Shown here one piece after another: positions 40,489 to 50,288 of a stretch of DNA of 64,000 nt. The stretch lies in assembly GCF_017916325.1 (NCBI RefSeq), contig NC_090164.1, forward strand, positions 1,097,501 to 1,161,500, read 5' to 3'. A program made the position numbers and the translations under genes. How positions within the stretch are numbered: the stretch's first letter is position 1; every line of letters begins with the position of its first letter. A model generated the notes under the pieces. That model ran no database searches and had not been told where the DNA came from. It worked only from the letters and a program-made list of their open reading frames with translations. Origin of the DNA: Leishmania martiniquensis (taxonomy: Eukaryota > Euglenozoa > Kinetoplastea > Trypanosomatida > Trypanosomatidae).

Positions 40489-41322
40489 ATGCCCTCGCAG
40501 ACCATCGCCGTCGGGCCTCAGGTGGGCGCCCACGCTGCCACATTGATGGCAGCACTGGAGGTGGCGACGCCTGGTGACAAGATCGTAGTCTCTCCCGGCG
40601 TCTTTGAGGAGACGGCACACCTTCGCTTCGATGTCACCATTTCGGCAGCACCTGCACCCGAGGATTCGAATGAGGCGGAGACCGTACGCAGCACCCTCTT
40701 CGGCACGGTGGTCATCTCTGCGAACGTGACGCTGGAGGGACTGGAGGTGCGTGGCATGGTGGATGTGCGCAAAGGGCACGCCATCCTCGAAAACTGTGAT
40801 GTTCATCATGGCTCAGACGGTGTCCGCGTCCACCCCGGCGCCACTGGAACTGTGCGCAACAGTCGCGTGCACCACTGCATCGCTGGCGGTGACGGAGTGT
40901 ACTTCATGGCCGGCTCGTTTGGGGAGGTGCTGCAGACGGACATTTTCGAGTGCCGTGTGAACGCTCTGCACGTGCAAGGAAGCGAGGTGGCTCTGCGCGA
41001 GAACCGCATCCATGACTGTGCCTTCGGCATCTTCTACGAGAAGAAGGCTGCCGGGTTGTGTGAACAGAACACGATTGAGCACGTAAGAAAGTTCGGCCTG
41101 TACGTGACGGAAGGCAGCGACCCAGTCATCCGCGGCAATAACGTGCGCTGGTGTGGGGTTCTCTGCTTCTTCGCGTCGAAGGGCGGCCGTAGCTCATGCG
41201 TCGGGAATACGTTTGAGGGCTCTCTTCACATACTCTCTGACTGCGTCGTGCAGCTGGCTCAGAACCAAATTAGCGGTAGCACCGACATCGACGCGGCTGC
41301 CGTACCCGTAAAGTGTGCATGA
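40489..41322 (+). CDS. Right-handed parallel beta-helix repeat protein, 277 aa
   Basis: Residues ~20-265 are successive short beta-strand turns of 20-24 residues with aliphatic, Asn and Gly/His spacing: VTLEGLEVRGMVDVRKGHA, ILENCDVHHGSDGVRVHPGA, TVRNSRVHHCIAGGDGVYF, VALRENRIHDCAFGIFYEKK, LCEQNTIEHVRKFGLYVTEG. This is the pectate-lyase-like/NosD beta-helix (PbH1 repeats) also seen in FBXO11-type proteins. No F-box, signal peptide or membrane segment is present. In protists such stand-alone helices are mostly of unknown function and may bind polysaccharides or serve as scaffolds. The catalytic residues of carbohydrate lyases are not apparent. Confidence 0.85.
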   Translation: MPSQTIAVGPQVGAHAATLMAALEVATPGDKIVVSPGVFEETAHLRFDVTISAAPAPEDSNEAETVRSTLFGTVVISANVTLEGLEVRGMVDVRKGHAILENCDVHHGSDGVRVHPGATGTVRNSRVHHCIAGGDGVYFMAGSFGEVLQTDIFECRVNALHVQGSEVALRENRIHDCAFGIFYEKKAAGLCEQNTIEHVRKFGLYVTEGSDPVIRGNNVRWCGVLCFFASKGGRSSCVGNTFEGSLHILSDCVVQLAQNQISGSTDIDAAAVPVKCA

Positions 41323-42547
41323 CAAGGCTGTCGTGGCATCACCGCTGTGCAGAGGCACGGACCACCTGATGTACATTATTCACTGCCATCTGGGTCTCGA
41401 TGCACTTCGATTCAAGTGCTGTCAACATGTTCCTTGACTCGCTCGCTCGAGCTTCTGAAATGCCTTTGAAGACGCTCTTCTTCCTCCCCCTGGTCGTTCT
41501 GGGTGCCCGGGACGCTGTGTTTTCTCTTGGACCGTCTGTGCTGTGCGCGCCTCTGATGGACGCGCCCATTCTTGTCAACTCAGCGTTACGCTTTGACGAT
41601 GGCCGCACGGGAGAGCGTTGAGGGCTTTTTTTGTGTGTGCGTGTATGTGTGTAGGGAAAGGAGTCTGGCGAACGTGCCGAAGTGTGGGTGCATATGTGCG
41701 ACCGTATCTTCCTCTCACACACTCTGTTTACGCGTCGATGGAATACGCTACAATACTGCTCCCCTTCGGAGCCTCATATCACCGAAACGGCCGCTGCTGC
41801 GAGCCACTTCTTCCATTTCGCACCGATTTTCTCTACTGAGTTGCCACTTTACGCTGGCTTCCCACATCCTCGCTGCTTCCTCTTGCACTTATGCTGTCGC
41901 CAAAGCAGCGCTCAGCAAAGCCTCCCCCTCCTGTGTGCCGGTGTAATCCACAGGTCCGAGCGTCCCCAAAGCACTGCCATTCGCGCTTTGATGACGCTTC
42001 TTCGGACTCAACTCAACGCACGGTGCGACGGCAACAAGGAGTTCATGTACGTCTGCACGCACATTCATGAAGACGTGCTAACTCCGTCCTCTCGCCCCTC
42101 CCCTGTCGTTCGCGTTCCTCTTTTCTCCCTCATCTGACCCTCAACACGCCTGCGTCATGTGCCGTGCCGCAGCAAAGCCCGGCACCCAGGCGTATGCATT
42201 TTTTTTGTTGGCTCCACGTCTAGTTTTACTATGGTTCGGTCATCGAATACACGCACTTACGTGCCGAAGAATAGATCACTTCGTGTAAGATCTTGCCCGA
42301 GTAGGCGCTCCTTGCTGCGCTTCAACGTTCTCTGATCGTCGGACTGTCCTCGAGACGCCTGACTGTGAGCCAGAGGGATCGTGTCTCGACCGGGGCGACG
42401 GAGGTGGGACGAAAAAAAGCGGCACAAGCACAACTACACCCACCCACGCACGCGCGTACACAGGAAGCAGAAGAGGTAAGGTGTCCAGGGAGTTCCCGCC
42501 ACCGACACGGTCGCCCTCTGCTGAGGCTGATAGGCCTTTGGTGAGTG
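41323..42547. other. Intergenic region upstream of the Wee1-like kinase
   Basis: No supported gene. GT-rich run at 41625-41655, T runs near 42199-42208 and C/A-rich sequence before 42500. AG dinucleotides at 42518-42530 could serve as acceptor for the kinase. Confidence 0.4.
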
Positions 42548-43489
42548 ATGTATACGAATGATGTAGAAGATGTCGAGGGAGGGATGCACAGCGCACGGCG
42601 CTCCACTGTGCCCATTAGCCGTCTGACGAATGAAATGAGCGAAGTAAGCGAGATGGCGGAGGGCTCGTTTGGTGTGGTGAAGTGCTTTCGCCACGACTTC
42701 GACAAGCTCGAGTACGCCGTCAAGCAGACAAAGCGCCCGATTTGCGGCGAGTCGGATCTTCAGCAGCAGCTGCAGGAGATTTATGCGCTAAGCTCTTTTC
42801 CTCACCGACACATCGTCCGCTACTTTGACGGGTGGGTCGAGGATCGAGCAGTTTTTGTGCGGCTCGAGAAGCTGGATGACTGCGTCGCATCTTTGCCGCC
42901 TCCGGTGAGTGAGACGGTGCTCACAGCCATGCTCCATCAGACGTCGATAGCACTTTACGAGTTGCACTCCCACAATGTAGTGCACATGGATGTGAAACCT
43001 GAAAACATATTGAGGCGTCAGCTCGACGCCGACACGTTTATCTTTAAGCTGTGCGATTTCGGGTTGTCCCGCCCCCTTCATGGAAAGCACTCCGTGACGG
43101 GTGAGCAGTTTGTTGGCCTCAACGACGATGACGGAGACCGACGCTACATGAGCCCAGAGCTCCTGAAGAACCTGCAAGACGTTGTCGGCCCTCCTGCTGA
43201 CGTGTACGCCCTCGGAAAGAGCTGCGAGACGATGATGATGGCCGCCTCGGAGGACAACTCGATTGCAGCCACCAGGCAACCAGAGGGCTACTCACCAGCA
43301 TTCACTGCGCTGGTTGAGTCAATGTTGTGTGAAGATCCTGCTCGCCGCCCTAGCGCCTTTCAGGTTGCCCAAGCGACACTGCCTGAAAGACTGCACAGCA
43401 ACCGCCAACTGCTAGACCTGCGGCGCCGCATCGACGCCCTGCGCTGCGAACTTGTTGAAATTGATGCAGGCGACAATGATAGCGTGTAG
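42548..43489 (+). CDS. WEE1: Compact Wee1-like protein kinase, 313 aa
   Basis: The first ATG is at 42548; a second in frame (42584) is an alternative start. The kinase spans about residues 33-285. Gly-rich loop EGSFGVVKCFRHD is followed by YAVKQTKRP (K59); HMDVKPEN is at 146-153, DFG at 170-172 and GDRRYMSPE at 196-204. The YAVKQ-K-P segment followed by an E-YA-x(n)-H-HIVRYF-GW-ED block and the H-M-D-(V/I)-KP-x-N catalytic loop are specific to Wee1/Myt1, which phosphorylate the CDK inhibitory tyrosine. The long N-terminal regulatory region of animal Wee1 is missing, as in short protist versions. A short Leu/Arg-rich helix ends the protein. Kinase: certain; Wee1 subgroup: likely. Confidence 0.88.
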   Translation: MYTNDVEDVEGGMHSARRSTVPISRLTNEMSEVSEMAEGSFGVVKCFRHDFDKLEYAVKQTKRPICGESDLQQQLQEIYALSSFPHRHIVRYFDGWVEDRAVFVRLEKLDDCVASLPPPVSETVLTAMLHQTSIALYELHSHNVVHMDVKPENILRRQLDADTFIFKLCDFGLSRPLHGKHSVTGEQFVGLNDDDGDRRYMSPELLKNLQDVVGPPADVYALGKSCETMMMAASEDNSIAATRQPEGYSPAFTALVESMLCEDPARRPSAFQVAQATLPERLHSNRQLLDLRRRIDALRCELVEIDAGDNDSV

Positions 43490-44061
43490 TCTCAGCGCCG
43501 ATGAGAGCTTGTGCTCCCGAAAAAAAACTGGCAGCGTGAATGAGCTTGCTCGTTAAGACAGTGTTTGTGCCTCTCTCGGTTTCACAGCGCACCAGCATGC
43601 TGTCTGTGCACAGGAGCGCTGACCCTAGCCGGGTCGCCGCCACTATTTCACAAGCTATAGGGTACCCGCTCATCTTTTTGCGCCCTCTCTTTGTACAGCT
43701 CCTCTATATTTTTCGCTGTCTAGCTGACTTTTCCGCGCCTTCTGCCCCTTTTCTCTCCTCTGTCATGCACGACCCCCCCACTCTTTCTCTCTCGCTTCGT
43801 TCTTCGAATGGGGCCGATTGCGCTCATTCGTGCGGTCTTCGGCTTCTGACGCACGCTCTGTGGTGCGTAGGGCAAACATTGAGTCGCCGGCCCTGGCCTA
43901 CGGCGGCGAAGCATCCGTGCCACCAATTACGGCTTAGCCGCCGGTGTACCTCAGAGCATTGTTATCATGAAGAAAAATAGGCGGTATCTGTGTCCAACTA
44001 TGAGTTTCCATAGTGAAACGAAGACACCCGCCTCTAGCAGTGTGGCGCTTGCAGGGGTTCC
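43490..44061. other. Intergenic region before the left inverted repeat
   Basis: 3'UTR-like sequence of the kinase gene. It is TC-rich at 43740-43800, and no gene is supported. Homology to the right flank ends sharply at 44062. Confidence 0.5.
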
Positions 44062-44384
44062 CTCATTATCTGAGGCCTGATCACCGGTCTATCACGTCAG
44101 GCCGGCATCAGGCGGCGCCGCGACGCGCGAGGCGGCAGGCTAAGGTCACGCTTTGCTGCCGGCAAAGCCTCCCACACCAGAAGGTCCAGGCTGTCGAGCG
44201 TACGCTAATGGCAGGAGATTATCCTCGCCCAGCCTTGCACCTGCACCAGTCGCGCCTGTGGATCCCTGTAATGGTGTGCGGCTGGTAGTGGCGGCATGGA
44301 GTGCAGGTGGTGTGCCGCCTACGGCTCCCTCTGGCGTTGGGGTGCCCCCGCGCGCTGACACGGACAGCGGCAGGTTGGGCACTG

Positions 44385-44461
44385 TGCCCGATGTGCCGCG
44401 CGAGAGATTCTCGGATCGCTCGACCCTCGAAGCGCATCTCGTGCTGCGCCAACGATCGTGC
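44385..44461 (+). pseudogene. Frameshifted C2H2-type zinc-finger remnant in the left repeat
   Basis: Codons TGC at 44385 and 44394 give C-x2-C (CPMC). About 11 nt later, in another frame, follow Phe (44408), Leu (44426), His (44435) and Cys (44459), that is F-x5-L-x2-H-x7-C. C-x2-C-x3-F-x5-L-x2-H is the classic finger spacing; the two halves are out of frame by a short indel. Such fingers head the ORFs of site-specific R2/CRE-type retroposons (SLACS, CZAR) in trypanosomatids. Further C-x2-C pieces occur downstream (CALC near 44541). Family placement is inference. Confidence 0.4.
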
Positions 44462-44782
44462 ACGCAGCGGTCTGATAGCGCGCATCTCACCCGCGCTGCA
44501 CGGGCCTCTCCTGGTCAGGTGCCTGCTGCACCTCCTCTGTGCCCTCTGCAGAGGTGCACGCCTTGAGCTCCCGGTGCGCAGGCGCATGTCTGTCCGCGGG
44601 CCCCCCTTACGCTCGGCACCCCAACGCTTGCCGGAGATGCTCGGATGTAAGAGAAGGCGGGATGCCCCGGGTACCGCAGACTCACGGACAGCGTCCTACC
44701 CTCCGGCGACACACGCGGGCGCGCCTCGACAGGACGCCCGCGGTGACATCGGCGGGAGCTGGAGGTGAAGACAGCGAGCCCC

Positions 44783-44797
44783 CCCTAACCCTAACCC
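44783..44797 (-). repeat. Interstitial telomeric repeat (2.5 units, G-rich strand pointing left)
   Basis: CCCTAACCCTAACCC on the + strand, the complement of the trypanosomatid telomere unit TTAGGG. The G-rich strand runs 5' to 3' towards lower coordinates, away from the 11-kb island. Confidence 0.95.
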
Positions 44798-45573
44798 GCC
44801 ACTCCCCTACACAACAACGCTGTCCTGGGACAGGACCCAAGATGCGAGAAGGCGAGCCCTGTGTATGTGTGTGTGCGCGCTGCCAAGAGCCGCTAGCATG
44901 GTGTGGCGCATCGAAACAAGGCGCGCAGGGGTCAGCAGAGCAATAGTGATGGACGAGCAAGGCGGGAAGAGATGCACACCGATCAGCCCTGGAGTGCATG
45001 TGTACTAGGCGCGCGGCATCCCCAACATCTGACCGACGGGGCCGATGCGACCCAAACGCCGGGGGGGGTACGACGAGAGCAGCCCGGCATGCACCATCGA
45101 GACCTCCAGACTCGAGCGTCGGGAGCCCCCGCACCATGTGATGGGATGTCGCAGCTGTAAGCGACTGGAGGGGGGATGCATGGCAAGCAAGCATGCTGCA
45201 GGGCCACGGGCTTTGACATGGAGCCGGCCGACCTCCCTCTTGGGCTCATCCTGCATGCACGTAGCCCCCCCCGTTACCCCGGCGACAGCCGCCGCCGCTT
45301 CCGCGGCCGCGCAGCGTCCTCATGAGCGCGGCCTGCTCGTAGCCAGGCATGCGCAGCTCGCCCAGCTCCGTCTGGCGCTGGTCGCCCAAGCACGTATGCA
45401 AAGACCGCTCGGGGAGGACTGGGAATGGCTGCTGAGACGCACGGCCTGGCTCGCCGGCAGGACGGCTCGCCTTGCATGACCAGGATGCAGTCGTGGTGCA
45501 ACAGAGGTAGGGAAGCCGTGCTTGGGTGCGTATGTCTGTTGAGGTGTTCGTTGTCTGGTGGAGCTGCGGAAAG

Positions 45574-46305
45574 GAGCACTCGGCTAATCGTCGTGGCGCA
45601 TCTTCTGCGCGTTGTACTTACCGTGCAGGGCTCTGAGACATATGTGCGCGCGAAAATGTATGGGTGTCTTGGCTTGTGTGCGTAAGGGCAGTACTGCACG
45701 TGAACAGAGGGTTGGCGGCGGTCGTAGCCGTGCATGCTCTCTGGCTGTTTACAGCTTGGTCCTGCTTGTGCTGCCTGCATCGGTTGCGCAAGCGGGCTTC
45801 CAAAGATACATGTGCGGGCTGTTCGTCTGGAGGCGATCTGCTCGACTGCCTCCTGCAAAACTCACAGACAAACACTGTTGCTGCCAAACGTCGCCCTTAC
45901 TGGCGTCTCTCTTGATCCGGTGCTTTGCTCTTTCTGATTCGCACCCCGCGCGAATCAGGTGACACCGCGATCGCCAGATGGAGACATCCGCGTGTGCAGG
46001 GGCAACAAGGGCGCTCCTCTGCCATGTCCGGGCTACTAAGAGCATGCTTGCGCTTTGGGCGCCACTGGTATGCGCTCCTCACGCTGTCTCCACCTGCCCG
46101 CATCGATCCTAGCAAGCGCCAGGGCGTCCTTTGGCACGCCTTTGCCATTTTTTTTTGACGGGCCACACGATATCACGCGAATCACTTTCAACCTCTCATT
46201 CAGCTGCGCTGCTTTCTGTGTCATCATCACGCTTGGGTGCCCGAAGGTACATATTGAACATCCTAGGAGCTGGTCGCTGCTGTATGTACTCTTGCTCTCG
46301 CAGCA
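45574..46305. other. Intergenic region between the left repeat and the START-domain gene
   Basis: No supported gene. T run at 46148-46157. The CTTGCTCTCGCAG at 46291-46303 would leave only 2 nt of 5'UTR, so an upstream AG near 46201 (CATTCAG) may be the acceptor used. Confidence 0.4.
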
Positions 46306-47406
46306 ATGAAGCAGCATGAAGAGCGCTACGCGGAGTGTAAGGGGACTCGATATGTTCTCATGACACTCCCGCACTTTCGCACCTTCCGAGACCTCGCGTT
46401 GTCGCGAGATGCCGCGTGGAAGACGCACTATTCCGATAGCCTACTGAAGGTGGAGTCGAAGCCGCCGGGCGACACCTCCACCCACCTCAATGTGATTAGG
46501 GCGACGCGTATCATGAAGAAAGTGCCACCGCTGGTGCTGTACAATCAACTGCACGACGCTCAGTATCGCACCACGTGGGACACGAACATGCTGGAAGGGT
46601 ACAACATTGTTCAGCTGGATGCGCACAACGATATTGGCTACTATGCTGCGAAGTTTCCATGGCCCTTGAGCAACCGCGACTTCTGCAACATGCGCTCATG
46701 GATGGAGTTCACAAACGGTGAGTATATCATTTTCAACCACTCCGAGCCGCACCCCGACTGTCCTGCAAAGAAGGGCTTCGTCAGGGCCCGCTCCATCCTC
46801 ACTGGGTTCTACATTCGCCCGATTCCAGGCGAAAGCGGCACGCAGCTCATCTACGTCACTCAGAGCGATCCTTGCGGCTCCATCCCACACAGCATTATCA
46901 ATTTCGCCATGACAAAGGGAGCGCGCATGATACTGGACAATTGTGAAAAGTATTCGGAGGAGTACCCCGCGTATGTGAAGAAGACCTACCCGGCGGATTA
47001 CGTGTATCCATGGCGCACACCCAAGATGGACTGGGACAGCACCTATCTGTATCCAGAAGACATTCCTGCGAGTGGTGAACCGGCAGCTGAACACCAGGAG
47101 CTCGGCACTCAAGGCGGCGGTGGCGACGAAGAGGAGGCCGACGAGCGCGCCAGCGAAAGGAAGGCTGCTCCGTTTCTTTCCAGCAGTGCTTCGCCGGCCG
47201 GAACGTCATTGCCGCTCGCCCCGGTTGCCCCGTACCGCATCGCGGATCTTCTTTCGGTGCAGCAGTACCGCTCTATTATGCAGGATTCCATGAATGCGGT
47301 AGACCGCTCCTTCCTTCGCGAGGGGCGCGTGCCAACCACGAGGGAATACATTCTCCGACTCAAGTACGTCATCGAGGGTATCCGCCAGACCGCTGTGGAC
47401 GTTTAG
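46306..47406 (+). CDS. START-domain lipid-transfer-like protein, 366 aa
   Basis: Residues ~20-245 form a START (StAR-related lipid transfer) domain of the PCTP/STARD10 kind: FRTFRDLALSRDAAWKTHYS, then STHLNVIRATRIMKKVPPLV, TTWDTNMLEGYNIVQLD, YYAAKFPWPLSNRDFCNMRS, YITQSDP-type strands and the C-terminal helix IINFAMTKGARMILDNC. The 'KFPWPLSNRDF' segment is a hallmark of the family. The domain binds a single lipid in a hydrophobic tunnel. A disordered Glu/Ala-rich linker and a C-terminal helical stretch follow. No signal peptide is visible, so it is probably cytosolic. A downstream in-frame ATG (46360) is an alternative start, given the very short leader. Confidence 0.9.
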   Translation: MKQHEERYAECKGTRYVLMTLPHFRTFRDLALSRDAAWKTHYSDSLLKVESKPPGDTSTHLNVIRATRIMKKVPPLVLYNQLHDAQYRTTWDTNMLEGYNIVQLDAHNDIGYYAAKFPWPLSNRDFCNMRSWMEFTNGEYIIFNHSEPHPDCPAKKGFVRARSILTGFYIRPIPGESGTQLIYVTQSDPCGSIPHSIINFAMTKGARMILDNCEKYSEEYPAYVKKTYPADYVYPWRTPKMDWDSTYLYPEDIPASGEPAAEHQELGTQGGGGDEEEADERASERKAAPFLSSSASPAGTSLPLAPVAPYRIADLLSVQQYRSIMQDSMNAVDRSFLREGRVPTTREYILRLKYVIEGIRQTAVDV

Positions 47407-48553
47407 ACGGCAACAAAGAGCGCTGCCGCTCCTGTCCGTTGTTCCTGTCAGCTCGAACCGTGTGCCGCCTTGTGATTTCTCTTGAACACAGATGATATGC
47501 CTTGGGCGCAAGCAGCAGCAGCAGCAGCCGTGCCTTTTATCCCATTTTTGCTCCCTCATCCATCGGCACGCCCATCGCGGCCGACACGTTGCCATGCCGA
47601 TTGCATTAGTGTGCGGACGGGGCGGCACAAGTTTTTTTCCTTTTGCTGAGCCGATCGCCAGCTGTGGTGCTTCTTCGCTGTTGGTGTCCCTATCCGGGAG
47701 CTGGTTGAGGATTGACGCCCATGCCCTCTCTTCGCGCATGGTGTACCGCTGGGCGTCTCTCGCGATGTGTGCACGCGCACAGACCTCTGCTCCCGCCTCC
47801 GCCTCCCCACTCGATTCTCTTTCTGTTTGACGTAGGGCGCGAGCGAAGCACCCCCAAAAGCCACGCGTACGTACATGCGTTGATCATGTGCTGCTTCCCT
47901 CGGCAGAAAGCGGAGGTGTGCGTGGAGAAAAGCTGGAGAAAAACGTTAACAATGCACTGTGACCTGCTCGACCTATTCTGCGCACCCACGTTGTGCGCGG
48001 GTGCCGTGTGGCGTGGCTTTCTGCGAGGGCATGTGCGCTCCGCTACCTGGATGCGGCTCTATCCCCGAGCTTCGCCGCCTTAGTCTTGTCCTTTTTCTTT
48101 GGTACCTCCACTGTGCCCCTTTCATCTAAATGATTGTCGCCATACGTGCTGGCCGCAACGACCGCCCCCCTCCCACCGCCATTTTCCCCCTCTGCCCCTT
48201 CATTGGTTCTTCACCTCACATGGCCCCCGAGTTGGAAGCGCTCCTTGTGAATCGAGCCTCTACTGCCAGTTGCGCAGTAACACGGACGCTGCTGCGCTAG
48301 GGCGAGCGCCGACATACATGCACACACATACACCTACCCAAACACACACACACACACAGTCAGATCGCGTAGGTGGAGACGCGTGATCGATGCTGCTCGC
48401 GTCTCGACGCTTAACAGAATCTGCTCCGCCAGCACCGATCGAGTGCCCTCCTCCCGCTCTCCTTGCTCTCCCGTATCTTGCCTGCTCCCTGATCCTATAC
48501 GGCGGCGGTGCTTTCCCAAACCGCTCTGCTTCTGTTCGTGGTTCCCAGCAGCA
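47407..48553. other. Intergenic region upstream of the actin-like gene
   Basis: No supported gene. A short AGC tract near 47508-47528, T run at 47632-47645, C-rich 47795-47812, AC tract 48342-48358. The sequence TTCCCAGCAGCA just before the ATG at 48554 contains possible acceptors; others lie upstream. Confidence 0.4.
48342..48358. repeat. (AC)n microsatellite
   Basis: Readable AC dinucleotides in the 5' region of the actin-like gene. Confidence 0.9.
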
Positions 48554-49522
48554 ATGGAGGCGACATACATTTTGGATTGTGGGCACCACACCCTCAAGTA
48601 TACTGCGCTTTCAAAAAATAGTCGGAGGAATGTGGAAGTGCTGATCAAAGAGCGCCGGAGCGAATGCGATGCCTGCGACACTGGCGACGAGCGGTTTCGC
48701 CATTGCGTACCTCAGCTGCTATCCGATGAATTACATACGGACGAGGACCTGACGCTCCTACTGCTTCTGGACACCCTTCACTCGCAGAAATCGAAGGCAG
48801 CGCTTCTGTACTCGTGCTTCGAGCAGTTTGGCTGCAAGCGGGTCTGCCTTCACTACAGCGCATGCACCGGACTCTACGCAGCGGGTGAAACCTCCGGCGT
48901 AGTCGTGGACCTCGGCTACGCAGGAGCTCAGCTCACTTCGGTATACAGCGGCAGTGTGGCAACGGCCACGTCAGCGCGACTCTCTTCTGTTGGTACTCGA
49001 AGCGTCGACGACGAGCTTCGCAGGCTTTTGCGCGGCAACGTTACAGAAAAGACACTAGACCTTGTCAAGACTCACTGCTGCTCACTGAGGGAGCGGGAGG
49101 AATTGGCGCCGGAACTAGCGCTGCCTGACGGGTCCGTGCTCGCATATGAGGATCTGAAGAGTGAGCTTTACAAAGCCACTAGCGCGATCCTTTATTCCAC
49201 CACGTCCTCCGTGCCGGACAGCTTGCGCGCGGTGTACCAAAAGCATTCTATTCTCTTTCCCGATTCCGCCTCGTGGCTGCAACTGGGCGGTGGTTCATTG
49301 ATCAGAGGGGTCGATGAGGTGCTGAAGAGAGCAATGACTCATGCACTTCTCTGTCACTCCCCAAAGCAGCTTCACCTAAAAGCGGTCACGCATGCCCCTG
49401 TAACCGGCGGCATCATCCTGTCGCAGCTGAACATCTTTAAGAGCATGTGCATTGACGTGAGCGAGTACGAGGAATACGGTCCTGAGGGCTCCCTTCGCAT
49501 GCAGGTGGTAGACGCCAGATGA
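48554..49522 (+). CDS. Divergent actin-like / actin-related protein, 322 aa
   Basis: The start at 48554 gives MEATYILDCGHHTLKYTAL, a degraded phosphate-1 strand of the actin fold. Residues 85-133 match the actin core: ALLYSCFEQFGCKRVCLHYS (actin's REKMTQIMFE-FN-PA region), ACTGLYAAGETSGVVVDLGY and AGAQLTSVYSG, the phosphate-2 loop (actin DSGDGVTH-PIYEG). Near the end LQLGGGSLIRGVDEVLKRA corresponds to actin's LSGG-(x)n-PGI adenosine region. At 322 aa it is shorter than actin (375), and the DNase-loop and several ATP contacts are changed. It is therefore an actin-related protein, possibly non-polymerising; the specific ARP class is unclear. The longer frame upstream (48383) lacks a better ATG context. 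Confidence 0.8.
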   Translation: MEATYILDCGHHTLKYTALSKNSRRNVEVLIKERRSECDACDTGDERFRHCVPQLLSDELHTDEDLTLLLLLDTLHSQKSKAALLYSCFEQFGCKRVCLHYSACTGLYAAGETSGVVVDLGYAGAQLTSVYSGSVATATSARLSSVGTRSVDDELRRLLRGNVTEKTLDLVKTHCCSLREREELAPELALPDGSVLAYEDLKSELYKATSAILYSTTSSVPDSLRAVYQKHSILFPDSASWLQLGGGSLIRGVDEVLKRAMTHALLCHSPKQLHLKAVTHAPVTGGIILSQLNIFKSMCIDVSEYEEYGPEGSLRMQVVDAR

Positions 49523-50288
49523 CGAAGTCGCTGGGTTCAGTTTCGCATGGGCAACCTTCCGTCGCGAGAAAGGGACTGCTTTCTTTTAGCTTTACATTTT
49601 CCTTTTTGGCGACTCTCTCAGAAGCAGCTTCGCGCAGACCACCAAACTTACCTTCCTGCTGCTGATGCACCCGTATGCCAGCCCGCCGGCTGCACTGCAA
49701 ATGGATGCAGAAGTCGCGAGGGATCCCCCCTCCCGGAAGAGGAGCTCTCCATCGCGGGAGCACAGAAAATCCCTCTGCTCCCTCGGCCGCGCCCACCCGC
49801 TCTGCTTTTTTTTCGTGGCCGTCTGAGCCCCTTTCTTTGCGCCGGATGCGTTCGTGAAGCCGCTAGTAGTATTGACTGCTCTCTGGCACTGTGCTAGCTG
49901 AAGAGCGGAGATCGTCGAGGGTCCTGAGGACGCTGTGCCACCGAGGTCGTGGCGCGGTCGTCTGACTTTTGCCGGTTCTCGCGGTGCCATTCGCGTCCCG
50001 GCTCCCTCCAACAGGCGACCGGGTGCCACGGACGGATGGCGCGTCTCTGAGGCACCCTACGCTCTGTCGGTGCATCGCAGCTCCCATTGTTGTACCTCCC
50101 TCTTCCCCTCATCCCCTGGCCTCTCGCCCACTTTCCTGCCTTCTTATGCTCCACTCCTTCCACTCCCTTCTGCTCTGCCGTGGATCGGGTCGCCGTGACT
50201 TGTGGTGAGAAGGTCTTTGGAAAGCGTCGCCATTGAGGAGGGGATCTCCGGCATCCCACCGTTGTCTGTCGAGCGTCGTGTGGTGCCG
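49523..50288. other. Intergenic region
   Basis: No supported gene. T run 49805-49813 and CT-rich sequence 50095-50180, followed by AG dinucleotides (GGTGAG near 50204-50209), a plausible acceptor region for the small protein gene. Confidence 0.4.

Larger units (their letters stand above)
44062..45573. repeat. Left copy of a 1.5-kb inverted repeat
   Basis: This segment is the reverse complement of 56597-58106. Reading both copies by eye, I found one substitution (44252 G against A in the other copy's orientation) and one GT-dinucleotide length difference near 44865. They are therefore about 99.9% alike. The outer boundary is sharp (CTCATTATCTGAGG). The inner boundary, after TTGTCTGGTGG at 45561, decays over about a dozen bases. 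No target-site duplication was seen. Inside are a telomeric tract (44783-44797) and a zinc-finger relic (44385-44461). Longer open frames on both strands conflict with each other and I do not call them genes. Confidence 0.95.

Noticed and set aside
39825..40577. 250-codon frame overlapping the beta-helix gene start
   Set aside because: Begins at GTG and ends inside the beta-helix gene in another frame; only the inner 39963-40182 part looks coding-like.
44062..45573. Several 100-190-codon open frames within the inverted repeats
   Set aside because: Overlapping frames on both strands, Arg/Pro/Ala-rich, and one is shifted between copies by the GT indel; not under coding constraint.
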